Shown: positions 46,889-56,074, counted from the stretch's first letter. The stretch is 64,000 nt of DNA from Pseudomonas nitroreducens NBRC 12694 (GCF_002091755.1 NZ_BDAI01000002.1:434001-498000); one strand, 5' to 3'. The notes: generated by a model from the sequence alone, not told the origin. Program-made: numbers and translations.

Positions 46889-48115
46889 TCACTGCGCCGG
46901 ACGCATCGCCGGCACCGCTTCCAGCTTCTGCAGCCGCAGCGGCGCGCCGCGCAGGAAGGTGCTGATCTGGCTGGCATCCATCGGCTTGCCGAACAGATGG
47001 CCCTGCGCACAATCGCATTCCAGCTGCTGCAACTGGCGAAGCTGGACGGCGTTCTCGACGCCCTCGGCGATTACCTTCAGCCCCAGTTCGCGGCCCAGCG
47101 CCAGCGCATTGCGCAGTACGATCAGGCGGCGCGGGTCGCCATTGTTCACATCGGCCACCAGGTGGCGGTCGAGTTTCATCTCGGTGAAGGGCAGCTCCAT
47201 CAGGCGCTGCAGGGTGGAGTGTCCGCAACCGAAGTCATCGATGGCCAGGCCGCAACCCAGCAGGCGCAGGCGCAGCACGTTCTCCAGGCTCAGCGGCGGA
47301 GCATGCAGTGGCGAGGATTCGGTCAGCTCGAAGGTGATCCGCTGGGGCTCGATGTCCAGCCCGCGCAGATTCCTCTCGACGGTGGCGGCAAAGTCGATCT
47401 GGGCGATCTGCTCGGCTTCCAGGTTGAAGGACAGCTTCAGCTCGTTGCTGCCCTGTGCGCGCAGCGCTTCGACGGCCTGGGTCATCAGCTCGAAGAGCAT
47501 GCCATCGAGCTTGCCAGCGCGGCGCAGGGAGGGCAGGAATTCAGCGGGCAGCAGGACGGCGCCGTCTTCCAGCTGCCAGCGCGCGAGCACTTCGAATCCA
47601 TAGACCTGGGCAGTAGCGACATTGACCTTGGGTTGCAGGTAGGCGCGCAATTTTCCCCGCGCCGGCAGGCCTGATGGTTCGCCATCGTCCGTCGTGCCGT
47701 TCTCCGCCAGCGGCAGGCCGAGCTGGCCACTGCCTGGCTGGAAGTCGCTGAGCAACGCCCGCAGGCGCTCCAGAGTGGCGGCGTCGTTGCCCAGCCAGAA
47801 GACCTTCATGCCCTGCAATTGCAGGAGGTGCGAGAGGGCGCTCCAGGTGCCAGGGGCCATTTCCCCGCTGACCACCACGCCATGGGCCAGTCGCTCGCGG
47901 GCAACCGTCTGAAGGAATTCCAGACGGGCCACCGGATCGATGCGCACATCGCAGATCAGCAGGTGGACGCCCCCTTGGCTGCGCAGCCGATCCAGTGCGA
48001 ATGCGTTGCTGGAAACTTCGGACAGGAAGCTGTAGCCCAGATGATGCAGAGCGGTAACGGCGGTCGAACGGTGCAGGCCGGAAGCCTGGAGTACCAGCGC
48101 AGAGAGCGGAGGCAT
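46889..48115 (-). CDS. Receiver-like and EAL domain c-di-GMP phosphodiesterase
   Basis: A 408-residue protein. An N-terminal receiver-like domain of about 125 residues has the phospho-acceptor-type Asp in LLICDVRIDP but lacks the usual acidic pair near its start, so it may be degenerate. The C-terminal EAL domain (about residues 150-400) keeps most catalytic residues: GFEVLARW (Glu of the EAL motif), LSFNLEAEQ, ITFELTES, IDDFGCGHST, EMKLDRHLV, AEGVEN and CAQGHLFGKPM. It likely degrades cyclic di-GMP. It stands alone. Confidence 0.86.
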   Translation of the reverse strand: MPPLSALVLQASGLHRSTAVTALHHLGYSFLSEVSSNAFALDRLRSQGGVHLLICDVRIDPVARLEFLQTVARERLAHGVVVSGEMAPGTWSALSHLLQLQGMKVFWLGNDAATLERLRALLSDFQPGSGQLGLPLAENGTTDDGEPSGLPARGKLRAYLQPKVNVATAQVYGFEVLARWQLEDGAVLLPAEFLPSLRRAGKLDGMLFELMTQAVEALRAQGSNELKLSFNLEAEQIAQIDFAATVERNLRGLDIEPQRITFELTESSPLHAPPLSLENVLRLRLLGCGLAIDDFGCGHSTLQRLMELPFTEMKLDRHLVADVNNGDPRRLIVLRNALALGRELGLKVIAEGVENAVQLRQLQQLECDCAQGHLFGKPMDASQISTFLRGAPLRLQKLEAVPAMRPAQ

Positions 48116-48578
48116 GGATTTTTCTCATGGAAGATTGGCCCTGTGCATTCTCACGAACGTCGCCATCGATGTGAGGCGGAGGATTCCAGTTCTTCTGTCA
48201 GGGAAATCTCATCGGAACTGCTACCGGTTTGTCAGCTCCTTCCATGGTCCTCGCGGAAGAGGTTCGCTGCCACGTTCGCCGGGCGTGGTCATGCAGCACC
48301 GACTTCGAGGGGGCGAATGCCCGCTGGCACATCCTCGTCTCCCGATCATCGAGGCCAGCCCCTGACCGAGCCCGCCCAGCAGCTTCGGCAAGGCCGGCCG
48401 CGATTGGATGTGGCGCAGGTGCCGCCAGTTCTGGCCTGAGCCTTCCCGACAGGGACTCCAGGGGAAAATCCGAGGTCGACCCTCGTGGCCTCCCATGTTA
48501 GGGTCCCTGTGCTCCCTTTCACGTCCGCACCGGCCGCCCACGGCTGCGCGGCACGCCCTGAACAAGGAGAAATGGCTC
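48116..48578. other. Intergenic region ahead of the trehalose operon
   Basis: A 463-base stretch between the EAL gene and otsB, genes that diverge. Promoters for both should be here. Frames open through it, but no ribosome binding site with a credible protein was recognised. No strong hairpin was seen. Confidence 0.45.
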
Positions 48579-49391
48579 ATGTCACGTCCCGCATCGAGGG
48601 GACCTGTCGACACGGCCATGGCCCCGCAGAGCGAGGCCTCAGCCACTGCGCTGCTGAACCTGTGGCTCAGCCGACCTCAGCAGACCGCAGTGTTCCTGGA
48701 TGTCGACGGAACCCTTCTGGACATCGCCGAATCACCCGGCGCGGTCGTCGTACCGCCCGGGCTGCTCGATGCGCTCACGCACCTGCAGCGCCGACTCGAT
48801 GGTGCCCTGGCCCTGATCAGCGGCCGCCCGGTCGAAGAACTCGACCGGCTCTTCCAACCCCTGCGCCTCGCCGCCAGCGGCGGTCATGGCGCCCACTGGC
48901 GCGAGAGCGGCGACAGCCCGTTGCGTCGTACCACCAGGGACCTGCCCGCCAGCGTGCGAGTGCAATTGAACGCCCTGGCGAACCGGCATGTCGGAATCCA
49001 TGTCGAGGACAAGGGCAGCAGCTTTGCACTGCACTACCGCTCCGTACCCTCGCTGGCCACCGATCTGCGCGTCGAGTTGCAGTCGTTGTTGCGCTTGCCG
49101 GCAGGTAGCGGATTGCGGCTGCTCAATGGCAAGCAGGTTTACGAAGTCGTCAGCGAGGGCGTCGACAAGGCCCGTGCCGTCCAGCGGCTGCTGGAAGTGC
49201 CGGGCTTCGCCGGCCGCCTGCCGCTGTATATCGGCGACGACGTCACCGACGAGCCCGCCATCGCGCTGATGCCGACGCTGGGCGGCCTCGGGCTGTCCGT
49301 CGGGCGCGCGTTGCCCGGCGCCAGCGCCGTATTCAGCGATGCGCAGCAAGTCCGTCACGCACTGATGCAAGCAGGAGGAAACCACCGATGA
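48579..49391 (+). CDS. otsB: Trehalose-6-phosphate phosphatase OtsB
   Basis: A 270-residue HAD-superfamily phosphatase. Motif I is FLDVDGTLLDI, motif II ALISGRPVEEL and motif III YIGDDVTDEPAI; the cap region is between. It removes phosphate from trehalose-6-phosphate. ATG 48579 has AAGGAG nine bases upstream. Its stop overlaps the GH15 start (ATGA, 4 bases), so the genes are coupled. Confidence 0.93.
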   Translation: MSRPASRGPVDTAMAPQSEASATALLNLWLSRPQQTAVFLDVDGTLLDIAESPGAVVVPPGLLDALTHLQRRLDGALALISGRPVEELDRLFQPLRLAASGGHGAHWRESGDSPLRRTTRDLPASVRVQLNALANRHVGIHVEDKGSSFALHYRSVPSLATDLRVELQSLLRLPAGSGLRLLNGKQVYEVVSEGVDKARAVQRLLEVPGFAGRLPLYIGDDVTDEPAIALMPTLGGLGLSVGRALPGASAVFSDAQQVRHALMQAGGNHR

Positions 49392-51187
49392 CGAACCGGC
49401 ACGAAGGCGCTCTGGAACTGGGCCTGATCGGCAACTGCCGGGTGGCCGCCCTGGTCAACCCGCAGGCGCGGCTGGTCTGGTGGTGCTACCCGAATTTCGA
49501 CAGCGACCCGGTCTTTTCCCGGCTGCTGGCCGGGGACGACGAAAAGGGTTTCGCCGATGTGGTGCTGGATAATCAGATCAGCAGCACGTCCGATTACCAG
49601 CGCAACACGGCGATCATCACCACCGTGCTGCGCGATGACAGCGGTGGTGCGGTACGCATTACCGATTTCGCCCCACGCTTCCTCGAGCACGGCCACGTCT
49701 ATCGCCCGGCACAGCTGTGCCGGCTGATCGAACCCATCGAAGGCGTGCCGAAAGTCACCCTGCGCGTGCGTCCGACCCACGGCTACGGCAAGCCCAGCCA
49801 GGGCGTCACAGGCTCCAGCCATATCCGCTACCTGGACGGCGAAGAGCCGCTGCGCCTGACCACCGATGCACCGCTGGCCTACATCCAGCACGAAACACCG
49901 TTCGCCCTGCGTCACCCGGTGAGCCTGGTGATCGGCCTCGACGAGCCGCTGGACAATGCTCCCGGCGAAGTCGTCCGCGACTACCTCAAGCGCACCCAGA
50001 ACCACTGGCATGACTGGGTACGTGGCCTGGCGATCTGCTTCGAGTGGCAGGCCGTGGTGATCCGCTCGGCGATCACCCTGAAACTGTGCAACTTCGAGGA
50101 CACCGGCGCGATCATCGCGGCCGCCACCACCTCCATCCCGGAGGCACCGGACTCCCAGCGCAACTGGGACTACCGCTACTGCTGGCTGCGCGACGCCTAC
50201 TTCGTGATCCTCGCCCTCAACCGCCTGGGCGCGACGCGGACCATGGAGGGCTACATCGACTTCATCACCACTGTGGCCAGCGGCAACGCCGAACTCAAGC
50301 CGCTGTACGGGATCATTCCCAACCAGGACACCACCGAACGCGTCGAGCCGGACCTTGCCGGTTTCCTCAATCACGCGCCAGTGCGTGTCGGCAACCAGGC
50401 GGTGGAACAGAACCAGCATGACGTGTTCGGCTCGGTTGCCCTGGCGGTCCTGCAGAGCTTCGTCGACGAGCGCCTGCCCAATCCGAGCAGCGAGGGCATG
50501 CTGCAACTGCTGGAAAACCTCGCCGCCAAGGCAGTGCACGCCGCCTTCGAGCCGGATGCCGGCATCTGGGAGTACCGCGGCCGCCAGCGCGTCCATACGC
50601 ATTCCGCGCTGCTCTGCTGGGTCGCCTGCGACCGCGTCGGGCGCATCGCCAGGCGCCTGGGCCGCAGCGAGGAAGCCGGTGGCTGGATGGACAAGGCGGC
50701 CAACCTGCGCGAACAGGTCCTCGCCAAGGCCTGGAGCGAGACGAAACAGTGCTTCACCGGCGCCTTCGGCCACGACGACCTCGACGCCAGCGTGCTGCTG
50801 ATGAACGAGCTGGGGATCATCGAAGCCGACGATCCGCGCTTTGTCGCGACCGTCGAGTGCATCGGCCGCGAGCTCAACGTCAACGGCCAGATGCTGCGCT
50901 ACGCCGCGGCGGACGATTTCGGCGTGCCGGAAACCGCCTTCCTCGTGGTGAAGTTCTGGTACCTCGACGCGCTGGCCGCCATCGGCCGTACCGAGGAGGC
51001 GCGCCAGCTGTTCGAACAGCTCATCGCCGCGCGCAACCGCTACGGGCTGCTCTCCGAAGACCTGCACCCGCATACCGGCGAACTCTGGGGGAACATTCCG
51101 CAGACCTATTCCATGGCGGGGCTGATCAACTCGGCCATGCGTCTTTCCATGGGCTGGGAGGAAGGCCTATGCCGCGCCTCGTGGTGA
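49388..51187 (+). CDS. Glycoside hydrolase family 15 protein (trehalase/glucoamylase-like)
   Basis: A 599-residue soluble enzyme. An N-terminal beta-sandwich (GLIGNCRVAALVNPQARLVWWCYPNFDSDPVF) is followed by an alpha/alpha six-barrel with RNWDYRYCWLRDAYF, DAGIWEYRGRQRVHTHSALLCWVACDR (likely general acid Glu) and GLLSEDLHPHTGELWGNIPQTYS (likely general base Glu). Some GH15 proteins of this type are trehalases or hydrolyse glucans. Its place between otsB and otsA, overlapping both, points to trehalose or glucan turnover, but the direction is not settled. Confidence 0.88.
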   Translation: MTNRHEGALELGLIGNCRVAALVNPQARLVWWCYPNFDSDPVFSRLLAGDDEKGFADVVLDNQISSTSDYQRNTAIITTVLRDDSGGAVRITDFAPRFLEHGHVYRPAQLCRLIEPIEGVPKVTLRVRPTHGYGKPSQGVTGSSHIRYLDGEEPLRLTTDAPLAYIQHETPFALRHPVSLVIGLDEPLDNAPGEVVRDYLKRTQNHWHDWVRGLAICFEWQAVVIRSAITLKLCNFEDTGAIIAAATTSIPEAPDSQRNWDYRYCWLRDAYFVILALNRLGATRTMEGYIDFITTVASGNAELKPLYGIIPNQDTTERVEPDLAGFLNHAPVRVGNQAVEQNQHDVFGSVALAVLQSFVDERLPNPSSEGMLQLLENLAAKAVHAAFEPDAGIWEYRGRQRVHTHSALLCWVACDRVGRIARRLGRSEEAGGWMDKAANLREQVLAKAWSETKQCFTGAFGHDDLDASVLLMNELGIIEADDPRFVATVECIGRELNVNGQMLRYAAADDFGVPETAFLVVKFWYLDALAAIGRTEEARQLFEQLIAARNRYGLLSEDLHPHTGELWGNIPQTYSMAGLINSAMRLSMGWEEGLCRASW

Positions 51188-52578
51188 TATCCAACCGGGT
51201 CGCGATCCCCGATGAGAACGGCCCGGCGCCGGGCGGGCTGGCCGTGGCGGTGGAGGCCGCCATGCGCAACCGCGAGGGCATCTGGTTCGGTTGGAGCGGC
51301 GAGAAGGCCGAGGAGCCGGGCCCGGCGACCGTGGTCCAGCGCGACAACCTGCAGTACATCCTCACCGACCTGCATCCGCAGGATTTCGACGAGTACTACA
51401 ACGGCTTCGCCAATCGCGTGCTCTGGCCGATCCTGCATTACCGGGTGGACCTCGCCGAGTTCAACGAGGCCGAATTCGGCGGTTATCAGCGCGTCAACGA
51501 ATTCTTCGCCGAACGGCTGAGCCCGCTGCTGGAGGAGGACGACGTCCTCTGGGTCCACGACTACCACCTGATCCCCCTGGCCTCGGCCCTGAGGCAGCGC
51601 GGGCACGGCAACCGCATCGGCTTCTTCCTGCACATCCCGATGCCGCCGGCCGACCTCATCACCGCGTTGCCGCACCACGACGAACTGCTCCGCGCGCTCA
51701 CCGAATACAACCTGATCGGCTTCCAGACCGAGAACGACGCCAGCAACTTCGCCCGTTACCTCACGCGCGTGGTCGGCGCGGCGACCCCCGATGGCCGGCG
51801 CTACCACCTGGAGGACCAGCATTTTCGCGTCGGCGTGTTCCCGGTGGGCGTGGATGCCGCCGGTTTCCGCCGCATCGCCGAGGAAGCATCGCAGAGCCAG
51901 GCCGCCGAAGACCTGCGCGAGAGCCTGGGCGGTCGTGCGCTGATGGTGGGGGTGGACCGGCTCGACTATTCCAAGGGCATCGTCAACCGGCTGGATGGCT
52001 ACGAGCGCTTCCTCGAACTCAATCCGGACTGGCACAACCGCGTGACCTGCCTGCAGATATCACCCGGCAGCCGCCAGGACATTCCCGAGTACGCCGATAT
52101 CGACGCCGCCGTCAGCGCGCGGGTAGGGCATATCAACGGGCGATTCGGCGCGGTGTCCTGGGTGCCGCTTCGCTATGTGGCGCGCAACCACCAGCGAGCG
52201 GACATCGCCATGGTCATGCGCCACGCGCGGATCGGCCTGGTGACGCCGCTGCGCGATGGAATGAACCTGGTGGCCAAGGAATTTGTCGCCGCCCAGGACC
52301 CGGACGATCCTGGCGTGCTGATTCTTTCCCAGTTCGCCGGCGCAGCCGCCGAACTGGGAGGCGCGCTGATCATCAATCCCCATGATCGCGGCGCCCTGGC
52401 CGATGCCATGGCGCAGGCACTGCGCATGCCGTTGAAGGAGCGCCAGGCGCGCCACCGCGACATGTACGCGGTGCTGGAAGCCAACGACATCCGCTTCTGG
52501 GGGCCCAGCTTCATCGATGCGCTGACCCGGCCGGGAAGGGCGCTGAACTGGCTGTCCAATCACTACCTGAGTCACTGA
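51169..52578 (+). CDS. otsA: Trehalose-6-phosphate synthase OtsA
   Basis: A 469-residue GT20 enzyme that joins UDP-glucose and glucose-6-phosphate. Motifs seen: RLVVISNRVAIP, WVHDYHLIPLA, FFLHIPMPP, GFQTENDASNF, GVDRLDYSKGI and GLVTPLRDGMNLVAKEF. The length is normal. ATG 51169 lies inside the GH15 3' end (19 bases overlap) with GGAGGAA upstream. With OtsB it makes trehalose, an osmo- and stress-protectant. Confidence 0.94.
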   Translation: MPRLVVISNRVAIPDENGPAPGGLAVAVEAAMRNREGIWFGWSGEKAEEPGPATVVQRDNLQYILTDLHPQDFDEYYNGFANRVLWPILHYRVDLAEFNEAEFGGYQRVNEFFAERLSPLLEEDDVLWVHDYHLIPLASALRQRGHGNRIGFFLHIPMPPADLITALPHHDELLRALTEYNLIGFQTENDASNFARYLTRVVGAATPDGRRYHLEDQHFRVGVFPVGVDAAGFRRIAEEASQSQAAEDLRESLGGRALMVGVDRLDYSKGIVNRLDGYERFLELNPDWHNRVTCLQISPGSRQDIPEYADIDAAVSARVGHINGRFGAVSWVPLRYVARNHQRADIAMVMRHARIGLVTPLRDGMNLVAKEFVAAQDPDDPGVLILSQFAGAAAELGGALIINPHDRGALADAMAQALRMPLKERQARHRDMYAVLEANDIRFWGPSFIDALTRPGRALNWLSNHYLSH

Positions 52579-52589
52579 CGCAAACAACA

Positions 52590-52614
52590 AGCCCCGCTTC
52601 GGCGGGGCTTTCTT
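52590..52614 (+). terminator. Intrinsic terminator after otsA
   Basis: AGCCCCGC (52590-52597) - ttcg - GCGGGGCT (52602-52609), then TTCTT. It lies 11 bases after the otsA stop. Confidence 0.82.
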
Positions 52615-52631
52615 CGAGCGGGCGCTTGCGC

Positions 52632-52799
52632 TCAGGCGGCTGGTTTCTTGCTGTCGGACTTCGCCCACTGCGACTTCTTCTCGACCTTCACCGCCAGTTG
52701 GCCAACGGGGATTTCCTGGATTTCACCGCCCTGGGAGAGGAAGGCAGCAATCTTTTCATCAAGCTCCGAACGTTCGCGAATCAGCTGTGAATCAGTCAT
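52632..52799 (-). CDS. Small hypothetical protein (55 aa)
   Basis: A charged, helical protein (MTDSQLIRERSELDEKIAAFLSQGGEIQEIPVGQLAVKVEKKSQ and a Lys/Ser tail). The ATG at 52799 has AGGTGA about 6 bases upstream. The sequence looks coding (balanced charges, no stops), and Pseudomonas genomes have small proteins of this style, but no domain could be named. It is convergent to otsA and divergent from the cold-shock gene. Confidence 0.62.
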   Translation of the reverse strand: MTDSQLIRERSELDEKIAAFLSQGGEIQEIPVGQLAVKVEKKSQWAKSDSKKPAA

Positions 52800-53041
52800 G
52801 AAGTCACCTATGCGTTGGGGCGCCAAACCGGCACCGGCAGACTACACCTGTTTTGTCGAAAGCGCCGTGTTAGCTCGACCATTTGTCAAAATCACCACTG
52901 GTCGTGAAAAAAAGCTATGAATTAGCGCCAAACCTTGTATTCTGCATGGGCTGCCTGCCCAGTAACGAGTTCCGCGACTTGATGTTCTTCTACAAGATGC
53001 TCCATCTCCTCGGCACCTCTTCACTACGCATTCAGCTCATC

Positions 53042-53077
53042 GCCGGTCGGCTTTCGGCCGGCCTTTAGCATTTTTTT
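53042..53077 (+). promoter_or_regulatory. Leader hairpin and T-tract before the cold-shock gene
   Basis: GCCGGTCG (53042-53049) - gcttt - CGGCCGGC (53055-53062), with one U-G pair, is followed by a run of seven T (53071-53077). The ribosome binding site AGGAG is immediately after it. A structured untranslated leader is usual for cold-shock genes. The hairpin with a T-run could also act as an attenuator. Confidence 0.5.
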
Positions 53078-53090
53078 AGGAGACAACATC

Positions 53091-53300
53091 ATGTCCGATC
53101 GTCAAAATGGCATCGTCAAGTGGTTCAACGCTGAGAAGGGCTTCGGCTTCATCACCCCGGAAAGCGGCCCGGACGTATTCGTTCACTTCCGTCAGATCGA
53201 AGGCAACGGCTACAAGTCCCTCGACGAAGGCCAGAAGGTCAGCTTCGTTGTGACTGCCGGCCAGAAAGGCCCGCAAGCTGAACAAGTTCGCGCTGTCTAA
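53091..53300 (+). CDS. Cold-shock protein (CspA family)
   Basis: A 69-residue OB-fold protein. RNP1 is KGFGFITP and RNP2 is DVFVHF; the whole ([20 protein letters not shown]) is the CspA signature. It binds single-stranded RNA/DNA as an RNA chaperone. It resembles the CapB/CspA type of Pseudomonas. AGGAG is 9 bases before the ATG. The leader of more than 130 bases has a strong hairpin, and a terminator follows the gene. Confidence 0.94.
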   Translation: MSDRQNGIVKWFNAEKGFGFITPESGPDVFVHFRQIEGNGYKSLDEGQKVSFVVTAGQKGPQAEQVRAV

Positions 53301-53320
53301 TCGACATCGCTGACGAAGAA

Positions 53321-53347
53321 AGCCCCGCTTAGGCGGGGCTTTTTTTT
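53321..53347 (+). terminator. Intrinsic terminator of the cold-shock gene
   Basis: AGCCCCGC (53321-53328) - ttag - GCGGGGCT (53333-53340), then eight T. It lies 21 bases after the stop codon. Confidence 0.92.
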
Positions 53348-53385
53348 GCCTGTTCGATTTGCTCCGCGCCATTCGACAGCGCAAT

Positions 53386-53424
53386 AAAAAACGCCCGGTG
53401 CAGTGCACCGGGCGTTTTTGTTTT
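53386..53424. terminator. Bidirectional intrinsic terminator
   Basis: ACGCCCGGTG (53391-53400) pairs with CACCGGGCGT (53406-53415). A-run on the left and T-run on the right make it effective in both directions. It separates the cold-shock gene from the convergent MFS gene. Confidence 0.88.
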
Positions 53425-53467
53425 GAAGGGGGGGTGAGCCGGCCGAAGCGGGCTCACTGGTTCCCGA

Positions 53468-54745
53468 TCATTCCTGTTGCGGGTCGAACTGCTTGTCGCG
53501 GATCAGCAGGGCGGGGATCACCCCGCAGATGAAGTAGGCCGCGCCCATCACCAGGAAGCCCACGCCGATGGACATCTGCGTGGCGAGGAAGCCGATCACC
53601 GCCGGCGCAATGGCCGCGCCGATGCGACCGATGTTGTAGGCGCCGCCCACGGCCGTACCGCGGAACGCCGCAGCGAAGCTTTCGGTCATGTAGGTCGCGT
53701 TCACGCCATACGGAATACCGTAGAGGAAGCCGAACACCACCAGCATCCACAGAATGTTCTCGGGGCTGTGGAACAGCACGATCACCGGCAGGAACACCGC
53801 AGTGCCCAGGGCGCCGAAGGAGAACACGGTGCGGCGGCCGAACCAGTCGGCGGCGACGCCGGCCAGTACCTTGCCGAGGATCATCGCGGCATAGGTGCCG
53901 ACCAGGTAGGCGGTCATGGCCTTGAAGTTCATGCCCATCTCGGTTTCCAGGTACGACGGCATCCAGTTGTTCACGCCGTAGTAGCCGAACTGCAGGAAGC
54001 CGGCGGTCAGCGCCCAGAACAGGAACATGCGGCTGGCCTTCGGGTCGGCGAAGATCTGGCGGAAGGCGTTCTGCCGTGGAGCGGCAACCGTTCCGGCAGG
54101 AGCGTTGGCCTTGCGCTGCTGGCGTTCGGCCTGCGCCTGGACCCAGGCGGCGGGCTCGGGGATCAGCTTGCGCATGGCGATGGCCAGTACCACCGGGATG
54201 ATGGCGATATAGAACAGGTAGCGCCAACCGTGGTCCGGCAGGATCCAACCGGCCAGCAGGGTGGCGACGATGTAGCCGACCGACCAGCCTGCCTGCAGGG
54301 TGCCCAGCACGGTGGTGCGGTATTTGGTGGGCACGTACTCGGCCATCAGCGTATTGCAGGCCACGTAAAGGGCGCCGAGGCCGAGCGACGCGACGAAGCG
54401 TGCCGCGGCGAACTGCCAGTAGTTGTGGGTCAGACCAAGGACAGCGGTGCCGACGGAGAACAGCACAATGGTCCAGACCACCGTCTTGACCCGGCCGAAG
54501 CGATCGCACGCCCAGCCGCCGTAGATTCCACCGAAGGCCATGCCGGCCAGGGTGACGCTGCCCAGGCTGCCGGCCTGGAGGTTGCTCAGGCCGAACTCGG
54601 CCTTGAGGCTGGTGAGGCTGTAGGAGAGCAGCATCAGGTCCGCGCCATCGATCAGCAGGCCGATGAAGCAGAAGGCGAAGACGAGCACCCAGGTCTTGTC
54701 CTGGGTGGCGGCGGTTGCCGCCGGAGCGGAAGCAGTGTTTTCCAT
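53468..54745 (-). CDS. MFS transporter (AAHS-like, candidate dicarboxylate/aromatic acid importer)
   Basis: A 425-residue protein with 12 helices. It has the acid:proton symporter pattern (FIGLLIDGADLMLLSYSLTSL in TM1 with an internal Asp, and GGIYGGWACDRFGRVK in the 2-3 loop) and ends FDPQQE. The gene is downstream of the acyl-CoA dehydrogenase on the same strand. In the Acinetobacter dicarboxylate (dca) cluster an MFS gene (dcaK) has the same place, so import of the acid fed into the pathway is inferred. The 115-base gap holds two GC-rich hairpins. Confidence 0.86.
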   Translation of the reverse strand: MENTASAPAATAATQDKTWVLVFAFCFIGLLIDGADLMLLSYSLTSLKAEFGLSNLQAGSLGSVTLAGMAFGGIYGGWACDRFGRVKTVVWTIVLFSVGTAVLGLTHNYWQFAAARFVASLGLGALYVACNTLMAEYVPTKYRTTVLGTLQAGWSVGYIVATLLAGWILPDHGWRYLFYIAIIPVVLAIAMRKLIPEPAAWVQAQAERQQRKANAPAGTVAAPRQNAFRQIFADPKASRMFLFWALTAGFLQFGYYGVNNWMPSYLETEMGMNFKAMTAYLVGTYAAMILGKVLAGVAADWFGRRTVFSFGALGTAVFLPVIVLFHSPENILWMLVVFGFLYGIPYGVNATYMTESFAAAFRGTAVGGAYNIGRIGAAIAPAVIGFLATQMSIGVGFLVMGAAYFICGVIPALLIRDKQFDPQQE

Positions 54746-54773
54746 GAACGAATTACCTGTTGTAGTTGTTGGC

Positions 54774-54850
54774 GGACCGGCGTGCCGGTCCTCGGTAAGC
54801 GTGTGGCAGGTGCTTTGGGGTTGGCAGGCGCGGGGGCGTGGCCCCGCGCC
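54774..54850 (-). other. Two GC-rich hairpins between acyl-CoA dehydrogenase and MFS genes
   Basis: GGACCGGC (54774-54781) pairs with GCCGGTCC (54784-54791), and GGCGCGGGG (54827-54835) with CCCCGCGCC (54842-54850). Neither has a T-run. They may stabilise or process the mRNA between the two genes of one transcript. Confidence 0.45.
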
Positions 54851-54860
54851 GCCTGAGGGG

Positions 54861-56015
54861 TCAGGCCTGGGCTTCGCGGATCATGTTGCGGGCGATGATC
54901 ACCTGCTGGATCTGCGTGGTGCCCTCGTAGAGCCGGAACAGGCGGACGTCGCGGTAGAAACGCTCGATGGCGTACTCGCTGACGTAGCCGGCGCCGCCGT
55001 GGATCTGCACGCAGCGATCGGCAACGCGGCCGCACATCTCGGTGGCGAACATCTTGGCGCAGGAGGCCTCGGTGCTGACGTTGCGGCCCTCGTCGCGCTT
55101 GCGCGCGGCGTCCAGCACCATGCAGCGGGCGGCGTAGATCTCGGCCTTGCTGTCGGCGAGCATCGCCTGGATCAGCTGGAACTCGGCAATCGGCTGGCCG
55201 AACTGCTTGCGCTCCAGGGCGTACTGCAACGCATCGGCGAGCATGCGCTCGGCGGCGCCGATGCTCAGCGCGGCGATGTGCAGGCGGCCCTTGTCGAGCA
55301 CCTTCATGGCGGTCTTGAAGCCGACGCCCTCGACGCCGCCGATCAGCTGGCCGGCCGGGATGCGCACGTTGTCGAAGATCACGTCGCTGGTGTGCGCGCC
55401 TTTCTGGCCCATCTTGTGGTCCGGCTTGCCGAGGGAAATGCCCGGCGTGCCGCGCTCGACGATGAACGCGCTGATGCCGCCGGAACCCTTGATCGCCGGG
55501 TTGGTGCGGGCCATCACGGTATAGATGCCGGCGTGCGGGGCGTTGGTGATGAAGCGCTTGGTGCCGTTGAGCACGTAGAAGTCGCCATCGCGCACGGCGG
55601 TGGTCTTCAGCGAGGCAGCGTCGGAGCCCGAGTCCGGCTCGGTCAGGCAGAAGGCACTGAGCAGTTCACCACTGGCGAGCCTGGGCAGGTAGTGGGCTTT
55701 CTGCTCCGGCGTGCCGTCGATCAGAATGCCGATGGAGCCGATGCCGTTGTTGGTGCCGATGTAGGAGCGGAAGGCGGGGGAGGTGCGGCCGAGTTCGAAG
55801 GTGATGTTCACCTCTTCTTCCATGGTCACGCCCAGGCCGCCGAACTCTTCGGGGATGGTCAGGCCGAACAGGCCCATCTCGCGCATCTGCTGGATGATGT
55901 CCTGCGGGATCGCGTCGGTTTCGGCAACCTCGTTTTCCCGCGGGATCAGCACTTCGCCGACGAACTGGTGGATGGAGTCCAGAAGTATCTGCAGCGTTTC
56001 TGGGTCTCGGATCAT
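54861..56015 (-). CDS. Acyl-CoA dehydrogenase
   Basis: A 384-residue FAD enzyme. Seen motifs: FCLTEPDSGSDAASLKTTA, the FAD motif FITNAPHAGIYTVMAR, RKQFGQPIAEFQLIQAMLAD and the catalytic Glu364 (LFRLYEGTTQIQ). It introduces the 2,3-double bond into an acyl-CoA and passes electrons to ETF, which is encoded on the facing arm. By context the substrate is probably adipyl-CoA or another dicarboxyl-CoA (DcaA role). ATG 56015 follows GAGGAG; a GTG two codons upstream is too close to it. Confidence 0.9.
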   Translation of the reverse strand: MIRDPETLQILLDSIHQFVGEVLIPRENEVAETDAIPQDIIQQMREMGLFGLTIPEEFGGLGVTMEEEVNITFELGRTSPAFRSYIGTNNGIGSIGILIDGTPEQKAHYLPRLASGELLSAFCLTEPDSGSDAASLKTTAVRDGDFYVLNGTKRFITNAPHAGIYTVMARTNPAIKGSGGISAFIVERGTPGISLGKPDHKMGQKGAHTSDVIFDNVRIPAGQLIGGVEGVGFKTAMKVLDKGRLHIAALSIGAAERMLADALQYALERKQFGQPIAEFQLIQAMLADSKAEIYAARCMVLDAARKRDEGRNVSTEASCAKMFATEMCGRVADRCVQIHGGAGYVSEYAIERFYRDVRLFRLYEGTTQIQQVIIARNMIREAQA

Positions 56016-56074
56016 GTGCACTCCTCACAAGGCCCGCGAGCGGGCCAGTCTGGCGAGGCACCGTCACCCGAGAT

